From Myxocyprinus asiaticus (Eukaryota > Chordata > Actinopteri > Cypriniformes > Catostomidae), in the NCBI RefSeq assembly GCF_019703515.2, contig NC_059346.1, positions 13,857,001 through 13,921,000 on the forward strand: a stretch of 64,000 nucleotides of DNA, in the 5' to 3' direction. The notes under the pieces were generated by a model. It ran no database searches and had not been told where the DNA came from. It was given only the letters and a program-made list of their open reading frames with translations. The position numbers and the translations under genes were made by a program. Positions 23,901 through 37,560 of this stretch are shown here, piece after piece. Numbering within the stretch: the stretch's first letter is position 1; each line of letters begins with the position of its first letter.

Positions 23901-26027
23901 CCTTTCTTGGCCTCTCTTCAGTCTTGAGCTCAAGCCTCAAGCACTGACCCTGTCATGATAAAAGTAGTAGTTTATGAGCTTCTGTAGTCTGTGTAAGCCC
24001 TCTCACCCAAAAGTAATTCTGGAACTGAATTTGGCCAGAACAACCTGTATGTGTGAGGTCAGGTGAGGTAGGTCTCACCTTTAGAACAATGGCTCTCTCA
24101 ATGGCATTTGTTCTGGAGTCCAAATGCTTATTCTAGTGCAATGGAAAATGAGTATATACTAAAATATCTCTTTTCTTCTCCCTCATTATATCTCTGTTCT
24201 CCATTCACTTTCTTTTATTCATTACTGCGCCTGTCAGTAATGGGGTGGTGGTTTATTCCTGCCCCCTTAACGCTAACCCTATTAAACCTTTCCCCCTTAA
24301 AACGTTTGTTCACCCAAAAATTAATATTGTGTTATCTTTTACTCACCTTCATGTCATTCCAAGGCATTATGACTTTCTTTCTACCTCAAACTGAAAACAA
24401 GTCTATGTAGTCCATACAACTTGTGTGCTTTATTTCAAGTCTTCACCAACACATAACAAATTCGCTATTCGTTAAAAATGTTTCCCACAATTGTAATTCT
24501 CAAATCCCCCATAAATGGCCCATCTAAACTTATCGTGCAAGGTTTCGCATCACTGTTGTGAAACCTCACTGGTTCCCTCATACCTCGTCATTGACGTCAT
24601 GCCTTGATGCAACAAATGAGATTCGAGAGCTAAAATGAAGGGAAAGATTTTCAGTGATTAACTAAATTTCTGAATTTTTCATACGCAAAGCTGTCAAATG
24701 GTTTCATAAGACTTGAAATATAGTGCACTAATAGAATAGACGTATCATGCTTTTTTCCATTATGGAAAAGAGCACAGGACATTCTGCAGTATTTATTATT
24801 TTGTGTTCCACAAAATAAATTAAGTCAAACACTTCCCTTTAAACTAATCTGTACCTTTCCATATCTAATGTGAAAACATCTGACATTAAATGTTTTTTTC
24901 ATTAGAGTTTCAGTTTAGTATCAACATTTTTTGCTTCCCACCTTGGTGTGCTCTCTTGCTGATGGTAGTAGATGGTTCCAGAAGGGTGCACCCTTTGCGT
25001 CTGTGCTGCGACAGGATGCTAATCCAAGCCCCGGCGCCAACAGTGCCAGTCGGCTGCGTTTTGAGGTGGATGGGCCCTCATCTTCCGAGCAGGATTCTCC
25101 TGTATCGCTGGAGGAGAGAAGTCTCTTCTTTACTGGGCAAGAACTGGATGACCCTGTTAGACCATTTGCTTCCACTGGAGTTTTCTCAGGAGAGCTCAGT
25201 CCATTGGAGGAGGTGGTCTTTGTTTCTGACGGTGGAGGAGAGTGTTCAAAACTGGTCCCCCATTCGAGAGCTTCAGCTGGTGTTGAAAACGGGACAGGTG
25301 CCCAACTGACCTCCGTGGTGCACAAAGTTCCCTTGACCTCCAGAGAAAGATTACAGTTGTTGTGGCCCTCATCCCGTGGCCCTTCGATGGAACCAGTTGG
25401 GACTTTCCCAGCTGTGGAGGCCTCGGTCCTTGGAGTGAGGGTGGGTGGGCTCCCCTCACAGTGGCCCCAGGCAGAGTGAGTCCCCTGGGGGTCCACCATA
25501 GGGGGAGATTTTGGGGAGAGTGGGGCAAATGCATCAGGAATGGGCCTGTCATGGTTATGCTGGGCCGGTCGGCGACCAGGAATGGGAGGGTGTGAGGGGG
25601 AAAGTGGGGGTGACCTAGGGATTTCTGAGTCTCTGTGCTCAAGGAGTGAGCTGGAAAAAAGTGGATCCACCCCAGACCCACAAAGCACCTCCCCATCGAA
25701 GTCATCATCATCATCATCTGCTTCCTCTTGAAAAAGACGCTTGTGGGCAACAGGGACAGGTGGTCCCTCCAGGCCACGCTTCACACCTACTCTGACTGCC
25801 CGTGGTGTATCTTGATTTTCCCCGAAACCACCTCTCTGGGAGAGGATGGATAGTTGGTAGACTTTCTGCAGCCTGATCTCTTCTTCTCCGAAAGGCCTGG
25901 GAACTACGCGCCGTAGGGCTGGTTCAGGGCTCTCGCTCTGAGTACTTGGCAACGGTAAATCCCCATCCTGGGCTGGAAGCTCAATGGCTGGCTCTTTACG
26001 AGCCAGTTCCACATGGATGTGACGCAT
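20943..26027 (-). CDS. atosb: Atos homolog protein B (FAM214B), seven coding exons
   Basis: The Atos/FAM214 family comprises nuclear proteins; Drosophila Atos acts as a transcriptional regulator in invading macrophages. Exons on the minus strand are 26027-24942, 23117-23059, 22838-22739, 22533-22375, 22067-21999, 21630-21431 and 21096-20943, a total of 1827 nt or 608 aa (human about 538). Phases agree at every GT-AG junction. The start MRHIHVE matches the human start and is preferred to the ATG four codons upstream. Residues 101-112 form an acidic run, and residues up to about 360 are Pro/Ser-rich and low complexity. The conserved core begins with RPLLGNFE and GRFSPSGRIEGFTAEIGASG (about 408-440). 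The C-terminal domain follows, with LFNPNKTVVKMFLV, FLRHRIFLVPV and HNDIRLLFSRKSIE. Confidence 0.95.
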
Positions 26028-26366
26028 AGTGACTTGCACTGGGTGATTGTTTCAGGGGAAGTTGTGCAGTGTTAAGTAATACAAACAAAAGCTCTAGAGA
26101 GTTCTAGAATGTCTGAACAAGTGCAACAAGGCTTTAAAATTGAAAATAAGCTTCCCGTTTCGTAAATGGAAGGCTCTATATGCCCGGGGTCAGTTGTGAA
26201 GTCAGCACAAGCCAATTTCCATAGTGCACAAAGCTTCTGAAGAAAAGCAAACAGGCGTAAGCAAATTGATATTTACAAATGATTGAGACTACAGTATTTA
26301 CTGTGCATGTATCATAAAATACATCTGCATATATAAGTGAAAAGCACAGCCATTTTCCTAACTTAC

Positions 26367-26538
26367 GTGCCTGGTGGTGCCTGGAGCTTGGCCATAGGCC
26401 CTGCCATATCCACTCCTGCAGCTTTTGAATTGTGTTGACCCTTAAACCCTAACCTTAGCCCCTGAGTTTGGCCATCTCCAGCACTGCCCCTCTGATGCAA
26501 AAACTGCATTCCCAGAAACACAGGCAGCGAACAGGGGC
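26367..26538 (-). other. atosb: Probable 5' untranslated exon of atosb
   Basis: On the minus strand a strong donor GCAC/GTAAGT ends the exon at 26367, and an acceptor TTTGTCAG/GCCCC would begin it at 26538. The first coding exon has its own acceptor near 26040 (AATCACCCAG/TGCAAG), 13 nt before the start codon, so at least one upstream exon must exist. This one is the nearest good candidate. A cDNA would be needed to confirm it. Confidence 0.55.
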
Positions 26539-28472
26539 CTGACAAACGAATGAGAGAGAGAAAATGTAAAAAACTATTAAGAGACTTTGACACACTATTT
26601 GTCATTAAACTCTACTAAACTTTAAACAAAATGAACACATTATGTATCCACTATTTCACACACAGCTTTTAATACACAACTAATACTCGGGTCGGCAACA
26701 TTATGACATGGAGAGCCATTTTGTTAATTTTACTGGTCGATGCCTTATGTAATCCCATATAAGCACTTTACAGATATAAATTCATAAATACATCATATTA
26801 ACCTCAGCTGTCCTGCCATTTACACTTGTGTTTTTAAGCGAAGAGTTCTGTGGAGCAAATGATGGGTTTTCGGTCACCCGTTAAGTCATGCAACTTTTGG
26901 CCATGTGTAGTGTTTTCACACACAGGATCAAAGATTTAGTCACCGAGTTAAAGATTTGATTATTGGCTGAATATAATAAACATATGAATCCCTGAGAGAG
27001 GAGACTTGCTACTAAATCAGTTGTGATGTGTAATATAGGTAGATATTAAGCCTAATCTGTGAATTAAGAATGCGTATATAACATGAAATCAGACAACCCA
27101 AACAAGACCAACACTGACCGACACACAAAGCACAAAAACAAAAATACCTGTACGGTCCAGAAATGAGACATGTAACAGGTGTTTTATGAGGATGACATGA
27201 AGTAGACTGTTTTAAATATTCATCTTCACCCTGCAGCTGAACAGTTCTGTTAATAATAGCCTAAAAGCCATAGTGATCTTGCTTCTTTTCATAAAACGCC
27301 ATTATCCTGTCGAATTAATGTTTATATTTTGAAACATTACCTAATTAAATGTATACTTACATTTTGGATACTGAGCAGCTCGTGATTTCCAGGCATGTGT
27401 ATAACCAGCTTTTAACAAAGTTTATTATGCTAACATTTATTCGGTGCTTCATCTCTAAAGGTGAATTAATGAGAAATGTGCTTTTATTTCCTTTTTTCTT
27501 TTTTTTTTTTTACAGTGGGAATAAAACTAGCACTCTGTGCCTCTATGAGTGCGCATGCACGTTAAACAGTGTCTATGCTGCACGGAGAGAGATGATGATG
27601 AGACATATGCACGGAGAGACATGGATTTTCAGTCCTATAAAAAGACACTGTTGATTTCTTGTGTTCCAATGTGTGGAATACTACTTTTCACCACGTCAAA
27701 AGAAAAATGTGGGGATTTCGTGCACTGTGAACACAGAATGTGCGGGGATACTTAAAATGTTGCGCAAGACATGCAATCCCGCTACGAAATTTATTAAGTG
27801 GGGTTTTTCCTACTATTTTCTACATATTGGCAATAGCTGCTGCTAAGACACTTGGAAAAGTGCGAGGACAGTGCTAGAAGAGTGACTGTGCCTTGGCACG
27901 TCCAGTATATTATGCGCTCGCGCATCTCTGTAAGCTAAATATACTCACGCAATATCGTTGGTTAGAAGACTTTGTTCGCTCAGTGTAATTTTTGTGCTCT
28001 CTCGCTTGTTGTTTGCTTGCACTAATGTTATAAATGCAGCACTGGGGGTTAAATCCCACAATGCGGGTTTATGTTTTCTCTTTTAAGCATTTAATGTAAT
28101 TTTGAGTGCGACCATGGTTTAAGGAGGGTGTACCTGTATGCTGGGTTGGAAATCTCAAGGATTAATTGTGGTGTTTCCTTATTACATCATGTGGTGTTTT
28201 GAAAGCAAATAAAAACAAATGAAACACGGGAATGTAGGCTGTCATCCGCGCAGCCTCACCGAAGCAAAGCGGGCGCGTTTACTTGTGCGATTAACCGGAA
28301 GTGACGCACTGTCGGATCGTGATGTGCGAATGGCTTGCATGCACTGCACGTGTCTGTTGGGTATACTGTAGTCTCGTCAAATTTTTACTTTTTGTTTAGT
28401 TTTAGTTTTTGTTTTTATTCAGCTCATGAAAACACGCTGCGTGATCATGAGGAAGGATTACATCAAGATGTA
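26539..28472. other. Upstream flank or first intron of atosb
   Basis: No coding gene was recognised. A CpG-richer patch at about 28225-28330 carries, on the minus strand, GCTTCG/GTGAGG at 28265-28254, which could be the donor of a first exon of atosb; this is weak. There is a T-run near 27487-27511. Short ORFs here show no domains. Confidence 0.35.
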
Positions 28473-28737
28473 CATTGGCGGCCAAAAGTTTGGAATAATG
28501 TACAGATTTTGCTGTTTCGGAAGGAAATTGGTATTTTAATTCACCAAAGTGACATTCAGCTGATCACAAAGCATAGTCAGGACATTACTGATGTAAAAAA
28601 CAGCACCATCACTATTTGAAAAAGTCATTTTTTATCAAATCCAGACAGGCCCCATTTCCAGCAGCCATCACTCCATCACCTTATCCTTGAATAATCATGT
28701 AAAACTGCTAATTTGGTACTTGAAATACAGGTGCATC

Positions 28738-30300
28738 TCAATAAATTAGAATGTCATGGAAAAGTTCATTTATTTCAGTAATTCAACTCAAATTGTGAAA
28801 CTCGTGTATTAAATAAATTCAATACACACAGACTGAAGTAGTTTAAGTCTTTGGTTCTTTTAATTGTGATGATTTTGGCTCACATTTAACAAAAACCCAC
28901 CAATTCACTATCTCAACAAATTAGAATATGGTAACATGCCAATCAGCTAATCAACTCAAAACACCTGCAAAGGTTTCCTGAGCCTTCAAAATGGTCTCTC
29001 AGTTTGGTTCACTAGGCTACACAATCTGCTGATCTGACAGTTGTCCAGAAGACAATCATTGACACCCTTCACAAGGAGGGTAAGCCACAAACATTCATTG
29101 CCAAAGAAGCTGGCTGTTCACAGAGTGCTGTATCCAAGCATGTTAACAGAAAGTTGAGTGGAAGGGAAAAATGTGGAAGAAAAAGATGCACAACAAACCG
29201 AGAGAACCGCAGCCTTATGAGGATTGTCAAGCAAAATCGATTCAAGAATTTGGGTGAACTTCACAAGGAATGGACTGAGGCTGGGGTCAAGGCATCAAGA
29301 GCCACCACACACAGACGTGTCAAGGAATTTGGCTACAGTTGTCGTATTCCTCTTGTTAAGCCACTCCTGAACCACAGACAACGTCAGAGGCGTCTTACCT
29401 GGGCTAAGGAGAAGAAGAACTGGACTGTTGCCCAGTGGTCCAAAGTCCTCTTTTCAGATGAGAGCAAGTTTTGTATTTCATTTGGAAACCAAGGTCCTAG
29501 AGTCTGGAGGAAGGGTGGAGAAGCTCATAGCCCAAGTTGCTTGAAGTCCAGTGTTAAGTTTCCACAGTCTGTGATGATTTGGGGTGCAATGTCATCTGCT
29601 GGTGTTGGTCCATTGTGTTTTTTGAAAACCAAAGTCACTGCACCCGTTTACCAAGAAATTTTGGAGCATTTAATGCTTCCTTCTGCTGACCAGCTTTTTA
29701 AAGATGCCGATTTCATTTTCCAGCAGGATTTGGCACCTGCCCACACTGCCAAAAGCACCAAAAGTTGGTTAAATGACCATGGTGTTGGTGTGCTTGACTG
29801 GCCAGCAAACTCACCAGACCTGAACCCCATAGAGAATCTATGGGGTATTGTCAAGAGGAAAATGAGAAACAAGAGACCAAAAAATGCAGATGAGCTGAAG
29901 GCCACTGTCAAAGAAACCTGGGCTTCCATACCGCCTCCGCAGTGCCACAAACTGATCACCTCTATGCCACGCCGAATTGAGGCAGTAATTAAAGCAAAAG
30001 GAGCCCCTACCAAGTATTGAGTACATATACAGTAAATTAACATACTTTCCAGAAGGCCAACAATTCACTAAAAATGTTTTTTTTATTGGTCTTATGATGT
30101 ATTCTAATTTTTTGAGATAGTGAATTGGTGGGTTTTTGTTAAATGTGAGCCAAAATCATCACAATTAAAAGAACCAAAGACTTAAACTACTTCAGTCTGT
30201 GTGCATTGAATTTATTTAATACACGAGTTTCACAATTTGAGTTGAATTACTGAAATAAATTAACTTTTCCACGACATTCTAATTTATTGAGATGCACCTG
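28738..30300 (+). mobile_element. Complete Tc1-like transposon nested inside the outer Tc1
   Basis: Long terminal inverted repeats of about 200 bp begin CAGGTGCATCTCAATAAATT and end with the inverted match, flanked by TA at 28736-28737 and 30301-30302. The repeats match closely to 'caccaattcactatctca' on the left and its inverse near 30100-30130 on the right. A single transposase gene lies between. It has the length and layout of an autonomous element, although the gene start is damaged. Confidence 0.9.
29016..30020 (+). pseudogene. Tc1-like transposase with lost start codon
   Basis: The open frame runs from 29016 to the stop at 30020. Helix-turn-helix residues DLTVVQKTIIDTLHKEG open the recognisable protein. 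Catalytic residues are all present: Asp in VLFSDESKF, Asp in FIFQQDLAPAHT, and Glu in [11 protein letters not shown], with the DD34E spacing. The C-terminus KAKGAPTKY is complete. No ATG lies in frame before the conserved N-terminus. From memory of the family a few codons with the start appear to be missing just before 29025, so translation would have to begin at an internal Met or a non-ATG codon. It is therefore called a near-intact pseudogene. Confidence 0.8.
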
Positions 30301-31620
30301 TATACTTGCCATTATATCAAACGCAGCTGAAAGCTATTTGGTTTGTTAAATGAAGCTTAACATTGTCTTTGTGTTTGTTTTTGAGTTGCCACAGTATGCA
30401 ATAGACTGGCATGTCTTAAGGTCAATATTAGGTCATAAATGGCAAAAATAAAAATAAAATAAAAACAGCTTTCTCTAGAAACTCGTCAGTCAATCATTGT
30501 TTTCAGGAATGAAGGCTATACAATTTTGAATCTTGAAATTGCCAAAATAAATAAATAAATAAATAAATAAAAACTGAAGATTTCATACAAAGGTGTACAC
30601 TACATTCTTCAAAGACAAAGGACAACTGGCTCTAACAAGGACAGAAAGAGATGTGGAAGGTCAGATATACAACTAAACAAGAGGATAAGTACATCAGAGT
30701 CTCTAGTTTGAGAAACAGACAACTCACATGTCCTCAGCTGACAGCTTCATTAAATTCTACCCGCTCAACACCAGTTTCATGTACAACAGTAAAAAGAAGA
30801 CTTAGGGGTGCAGGCCTTATGTGAAGAATTGCAAAGAAAAAGCCACTTTTGAAGCAGAAAAACAAAAAGAAAAGGTTAGAGTGGGCAAAGAAACACAGAC
30901 ATTGGACAACAGATAATTGGAAAAGAGTGTTATGGATCTTAACCCCACTGAGCATTTGTGGGATCAGCTAGACTGTAAGGTGCGTGAGAAGTGCCCAACA
31001 AGACAGCCACATCTATGGTAAGTGCTACAGGCAGTGTGGAGTGAAATGTCACCTGAGTATCTGGACAAACTGACAGCTAGAATGCCAAGGATCTGCAAAG
31101 CTGTCAATGCTGCATGTGGAAGATTTTTTGATGACAACACTTTAAAGTAGTTTAAGAAGTTCTGAAAAAAATTTCAAATTGTAATAGTAATTTTTCATGT
31201 TATTAATGTCCTGACTATACATTGTGATCAGCTGAATGCCACTTTGTTTTATAAAAGTACAAATTTCTTTCCATAAGAGCAAAATCTGTACATTATTCCA
31301 AACTTTTGGCCGCCAGTGTAGATTGGAATGCAGGTGCGGAATTTATATAAATAAAAGAGTCTACTCCTCTCTCGCCGTTGCTGGCGTGCCAGTGATTACC
31401 CCTTTGCGTGCCAATGCTGGCACACGTGCCATAGGTTGCCAATCCCTGCTCTACACTGATGGAGTTTTCTCAAATCCAACAGAAGATGTAACCCTATTCA
31501 AGAGTTAAAACATTTAAATAATGAATATAATGAGTTAAACGTGCAACATAGTGAGGTCACGTGACACTGTTGTAATATACTACTGTTTTAAATGTTTATC
31601 ATTACATATTACATTTCAAA

Positions 31621-31623
<3 letters not shown>

Positions 31624-31683
<60 letters not shown>
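31624..31683. repeat. (AT)n microsatellite
   Basis: About 29 uninterrupted AT units. Confidence 0.95.
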
Positions 31684-31687
<4 letters not shown>

Positions 31688-31802
31688 CAGTATACAGTTC
31701 ACGCTGTGGAGTATGCAGTGAGAAGTATGTTAGAATTGCATTCCCCTATGGAACATAACCTTAGCTACCAGTTACCACAGTGCATGCTTTTAGTTTACTT
31801 AC

Positions 31803-31981
31803 CAAGGGCGGAGCGTCAGTGAGGTGGGAGGGGCCTTGCAGAAAGTGCCAATGAATAGGTAAAATCCCTTCTACAGCTCCACCCAGAAAAGGCCAGTGGC
31901 CAATCACGGCTCCCCTTGGCTCCTGAAAGGAGTGAACTGCTCAGCGGCTGCATCCTGAGCCAGGCATTCCAGAGACACAAC
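31803..31981 (-). other. Candidate minus-strand exon or promoter patch, unassigned
   Basis: On the minus strand the stretch ends with an excellent donor, CCTTG/GTAAGT at 31803, and begins after a possible acceptor, TCTGATAG/G at 31981. It is more GC-rich than its surroundings, carries two ATTGG (reverse CCAAT) boxes, and differs from the transposons on either side. It could be an untranslated first exon of atosb or of another gene. One frame stays open for most of it, but no domain was recognised. Confidence 0.3.
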
Positions 31982-32055
31982 CTATCAGAGAACAGTTTTT
32001 TTAATCAACAACAAGCAATTCAATCAAATCAATGACCATTACTGCAAATTAAATA

Positions 32056-33677
<1,622 letters not shown>

Positions 33678-33679
33678 TA

Positions 33680-34992
33680 CATAGTTCAACTGCACATGAT
33701 TAGAATCAGTCATTCTAAACTGATTTAAAAGTAATCTGGTAAATTGCTGTCACATTTACATTTACATTTAATCATTCAGCAGATGCTTTTATCCAAAAAA
33801 AAACTTACAGATGAGGAACATAAGCAATTTTTCATACAAAACTCAATATCTGCAGTATCGTACTGCCAAGTTCCCAGAGTACCTAGAGTAGTATATAAGC
33901 TAGCGTAGAAGAAAGAGACGGACAAGGAAAGTTTTTTTTTTTATTCATTTAATAATTAAATTAAATAGTAAGCACTGTCAACACTGACATGATAAGATAT
34001 TGCTTCATATTATTGCTCAAATTGATTTGATTTTGATTTGACTAATTGATTTAATCAAGAACCATCAACAGGTTATACCAGATAATAAATCAAACAGGCA
34101 ATCAATACTTGCACAAATAGGGAACAGGGACAGAGTAATCATATGATTGACTACACTTATTTGTGGCATCAGTCAAGCCATCTGATTAGGACACATGTCT
34201 GAACAGACTGTATATTGCATGGCTCTGACTGGCTCTCTGTCTGTATAGTTCAGGCCTGTTTGGGATCAGGCAGCTAGACAACAAACTGAAACACACAACA
34301 GAGCCTTTGTACTGTCTTACATCAGAGAACGAGCAGTCAGGCTCATTAATGACAAAAACAGGAGCCATAAATAACGGCTTTTGGAAAAATGAATCAATTG
34401 AACATTCTTATAATCTAGAGCAGCTTTGATTAATACAAGCATCTTTCTGTCCTGTTTTCTTTGACATCTAAATCATCTGAAATGGTTAGAGGAGCTCCAA
34501 GAAAGCAAAACTGATTTGGGAAGTGTGCTGTAAGCTTTTTAAATTAGCTATCTTAAGAATACACACATCCACTGGGGAAAGAGACTGGCAAATCCTCTAA
34601 ATTTTAAAATCACAATCTGCTTGTCAGTTAAAGGCACTGCAAGCATAGTCTCAGTTGTCATGAATGCCACAAGAGAGATAGAGGAATCTTGCTCTGGGAA
34701 TGAAGTGGTTGGTACCTTGTCCATGTACAATGAAGTCTATGGTACATCTCCACCACCTAATGAAACTCAAATGTATGACCCTGTAAAGCAAATAAGCATA
34801 CGCCTGCGCAAAATATGCCATGAAAAGATTTAAATTTGATCTGGCCTTTCTAAGAGATGCATTTGCATTACACTGCTTGAAAGTATTCAGTGGCCTCCTA
34901 AGGCAGGGGCTTATTTAAGTTTGGTGGCAGTATGAATTTAGGAGTCTTTGAGCTCCCAATTAAATTAGACCACAGAGTGAGAGACAAAGAGA

Positions 34993-35032
<40 letters not shown>

Positions 35033-36477
35033 AGGCAATGTTCGGAATGGAATACTAATATACTCTGCTTACTGCATACTGAGCAGTATACACTGTTTAT
35101 TACATGGCTCTCTTGAATACTCGATTCTGATTGGTCAATGGCGCCAACTAGTGGTTTGATATGTCTGAGTAACAACCGCACATCCGGGAATTAAAGACAT
35201 ATCAGACCAGTCATCCGGGTATTCTGAGTCATCTTTCCTACTTCTCAGATCACTGTGCAAATTCTACAAGTAAGCTAATAAAATAATTTCAACTCAAATC
35301 AATGTTTCATGTCCATTCATTAATTTATTTGGCAAGTAGTCTTGTAAAAGCTGGATACTGAGTAGTCTAATGGTCATTATTTATAAAATAAACACCAATA
35401 GAACTCAGACCGGATGTGCAAATCAGCTGTTCAGTGATTTATTTTTTCTCACATAATTGTCATTTCAATGCAAATCAGTATTTTATGTCCATTTATTTAT
35501 TTATTTGGTTTGTAGCTGTGTAATAAGTGGGATAATGTCCAGTCAACAGGTTGTTATCGCAGAATAAACCATGCAGTGTGATACAAGTTATCCCTTACAT
35601 ATTGCCTAACATTTTTTATTAAGTATGTGGAAAAGTACATTATGCAACAATAAACATTTCAAACAGTAGTATGCTATATTGTTATTACATGACCTAATTA
35701 CATTGCATGTTTACTTAAGAGTTTTTGCATTTTTCTGGCACTAAAAACAATGCAAGTATAGGGAGCTTTAAAGCAAGTCACTATCTATTGCTATTGTACT
35801 GAAAAGACATTATGGATATTATGTAATAATTGTGCTTTTGTGTTTCGCATGACTAAAGTAATACGATAAGTTTGTAGCCTAAAATATTTATTAGTGAATT
35901 ATAACAAATGTACATATTTGAGCGAAATATTCCTTTAACTCTTGGCAGTTAGATCAAACAATGAGTCAAGAGATGGATGCTAAAAACTGCGGCTGATATT
36001 ACTTCTTTTGTCACACACTGGAAATAGAATGTTGTTGAGAATGAAAGTCGGGTGCGTTGCATTACTGGATACAATATTTCATGCAATGTGCTCTGTTGCA
36101 CATTTTAGCAAATGTAAGAGGTCATCTGGGTATTCCATGCATACTGACAATTTGCATACACTGTATACTGAAGAATTAGTATGAGTAGTATTAGCTATTC
36201 TGACCATAACCATAGAGACAGAAATTAAATAGGAGGGAAATCAGGAAATCATTTTTAACCTATTTTCTTGAGTTTCAAAAACAGTGTTACTGCCACATTT
36301 ACTGGGAGGAGGTTCCTAAACAGACACGCTGCGATATTCATACACTAAAATGATTATAAATGACAATAAAAGCAGATGCAACAACAGTCAGATGAAACCA
36401 TCCGTTTACTGAACATACCTCATTTTCTCACTGAAGCTGCGTATGGACAAACACTTTCTACGGCAGCAAACCTCAAG
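33680..36477. other. Intergenic stretch with repeat fragments
   Basis: No gene was recognised. At 33755-33815 is 'cagcagatgcttttatcc', a fragment of a common fish repeat also seen at 22195-22215. At 34985-35030 is a (GA)n tract. About 35105-35620 resembles a DNA-transposon repeat beginning 'ctcgattctgattggtcaat'; inside it a unit around 'tttcatgtccattcattaatttattt' at about 35305 recurs at about 35475. Confidence 0.4.
34985..35030. repeat. (GA)n microsatellite
   Basis: Mostly uninterrupted GA units, with interruptions at both ends. Confidence 0.9.
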
Positions 36478-36485
36478 TGGATAAG

Positions 36486-36924
36486 CAGTAGCGGATCCTG
36501 GCATAGGTGAAATAGGCAGGCACCTAGGGCGGCAACGCTATCTGGGGTGGCAAGACAGGGTACCTGTTCGATCGTCCCTGCAGAGAGTTCGCAAAATCAC
36601 GATGGGAGATAGGAGCCCCGAATTGTGCCACCCTGCCCCTGGCTTGCGATGGGTGAAAGGTGCCCCAAATTGTGCCACCCTGCCCCAGCCCTGAGCTTGC
36701 AGTGGGAGAGAGGTGCCCCAAATCATGCCACCCCGCACAGAGCTCGCAAGATCACGATGGGGGAAAGGTGCCCCGAGTTGTTCCTGAAAGGCTACTCAGC
36801 CTAAAAGGCTCTAAATGGTTAGGATTATAGATGTTCATAATGCATTCTTATATTCTGAACAAATATAAGATAACCATAATCAACAGTCTCACCTAGGGCA
36901 CCAAGTAAGCCAGAACCGCCACTG
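36486..36924. mobile_element. hAT-type non-autonomous transposon with internal tandem repeats
   Basis: It is flanked by a perfect 8-bp duplication, TGGATAAG, at 36478-36485 and 36925-36932. Ends are CAGTAGCGGATCCTGGC and, inverted from the right, CAGTGGCGGTTCTGGC, the CAG..CTG form usual for hAT elements. Inside, three to four degenerate units of about 65-75 bp around 'gaattgtgccaccctgcccc' lie at 36590-36780. There is no transposase. Confidence 0.88.
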
Positions 36925-36932
36925 TGGATAAG

Positions 36933-37109
36933 TACACGATTACACACATACACAGCGCTTTACAAGTTACTTTATGAATCGCATCAAAATTCAGTCTATT
37001 TCCAGTTTTCATGTTCACGCACTCACACAGTACTCTGTTGTTATTTCGTCGATCTCCATGTAACAGGAAAGCAGAGAGAATGTCAAAATGAACCGCCGGT
37101 GTGTGAGTT

Positions 37110-37181
<72 letters not shown>

Positions 37182-37545
37182 TGTGAGTCTGTGTCTCTGT
37201 GTGTGTCTACAGAGCTCCGATTGAAAAGAACAAGACCCCAAACCAACATTCCGTAGGTCCGTAACATCTTCAGTGAAAATAAAGTTGTTCTGAACCGGTT
37301 ATTGTCACCCCGGCTTTATTATGAGAAGGGTCACAGCATTGCATCGCATCTGGTTAGGACACGGTGTGACAGAGGGAATTAGTTCCCTTACGACTCAGTA
37401 CACTTGACATTGCGTTTATTAACGCATATGGGGAGTGCCTTCTTACACAATCTAGTAGAAACCTCTCTACAGTAACGCCAATGTTCTAATATTGGCTATG
37501 GTGTTTGAGCCCCGCCTGTGAAAACTGTCCGCTATAAAAACTGGT
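36933..37545. other. Short intergenic stretch with a microsatellite
   Basis: It holds the (GT)n tract at 37097-37190 and otherwise nothing recognised. ORFs across the tract are low-complexity artefacts. Confidence 0.5.
37097..37190. repeat. (GT)n microsatellite
   Basis: A long GT run with a few interruptions at each end. Confidence 0.95.
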
Positions 37546-37560
37546 GGACATACACCATTT

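Larger units (their letters stand above)
28473..31318 (+). mobile_element. Tc1-like transposon (outer element) with another Tc1 inserted in it
   Basis: Ends are CATTGGCGGCCAAAAGTTTG on the left and its inverted match CAAACTTTTGGCCGCCAGTG on the right, each flanked by TA. The native body resumes at 30303. It holds the N-terminal transposase region (RNA-like text 'aactgaagatttcatacaaagg' and on to 'ggaaaagagtgttatgg'), then skips directly to the sequence coding for LNPTEHLWDQL near 30940. The part with the first two catalytic Asp residues is therefore deleted, and the element is non-autonomous. Confidence 0.85.

Noticed and set aside
24931..25777. Long ORFs overlapping the first atosb exon on the plus strand and another minus frame
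   Set aside because: They are shadows of the atosb coding exon, whose frame is supported by family homology and splice phases.
28254..28330. First exon and CpG promoter of atosb near 28.26 kb
   Set aside because: Only a donor-like GTGAGG and a mild rise in CpG support it. It is mentioned as a possibility but not called as a feature of its own.
37097..37190. Possible CRISPR-like or satellite array
   Set aside because: Simple dinucleotide repeat without spacers; the host is a vertebrate.
36893..37267. Minus-strand ORF with a His/Thr run
   Set aside because: It is the translation of the (GT)n microsatellite, not a protein.
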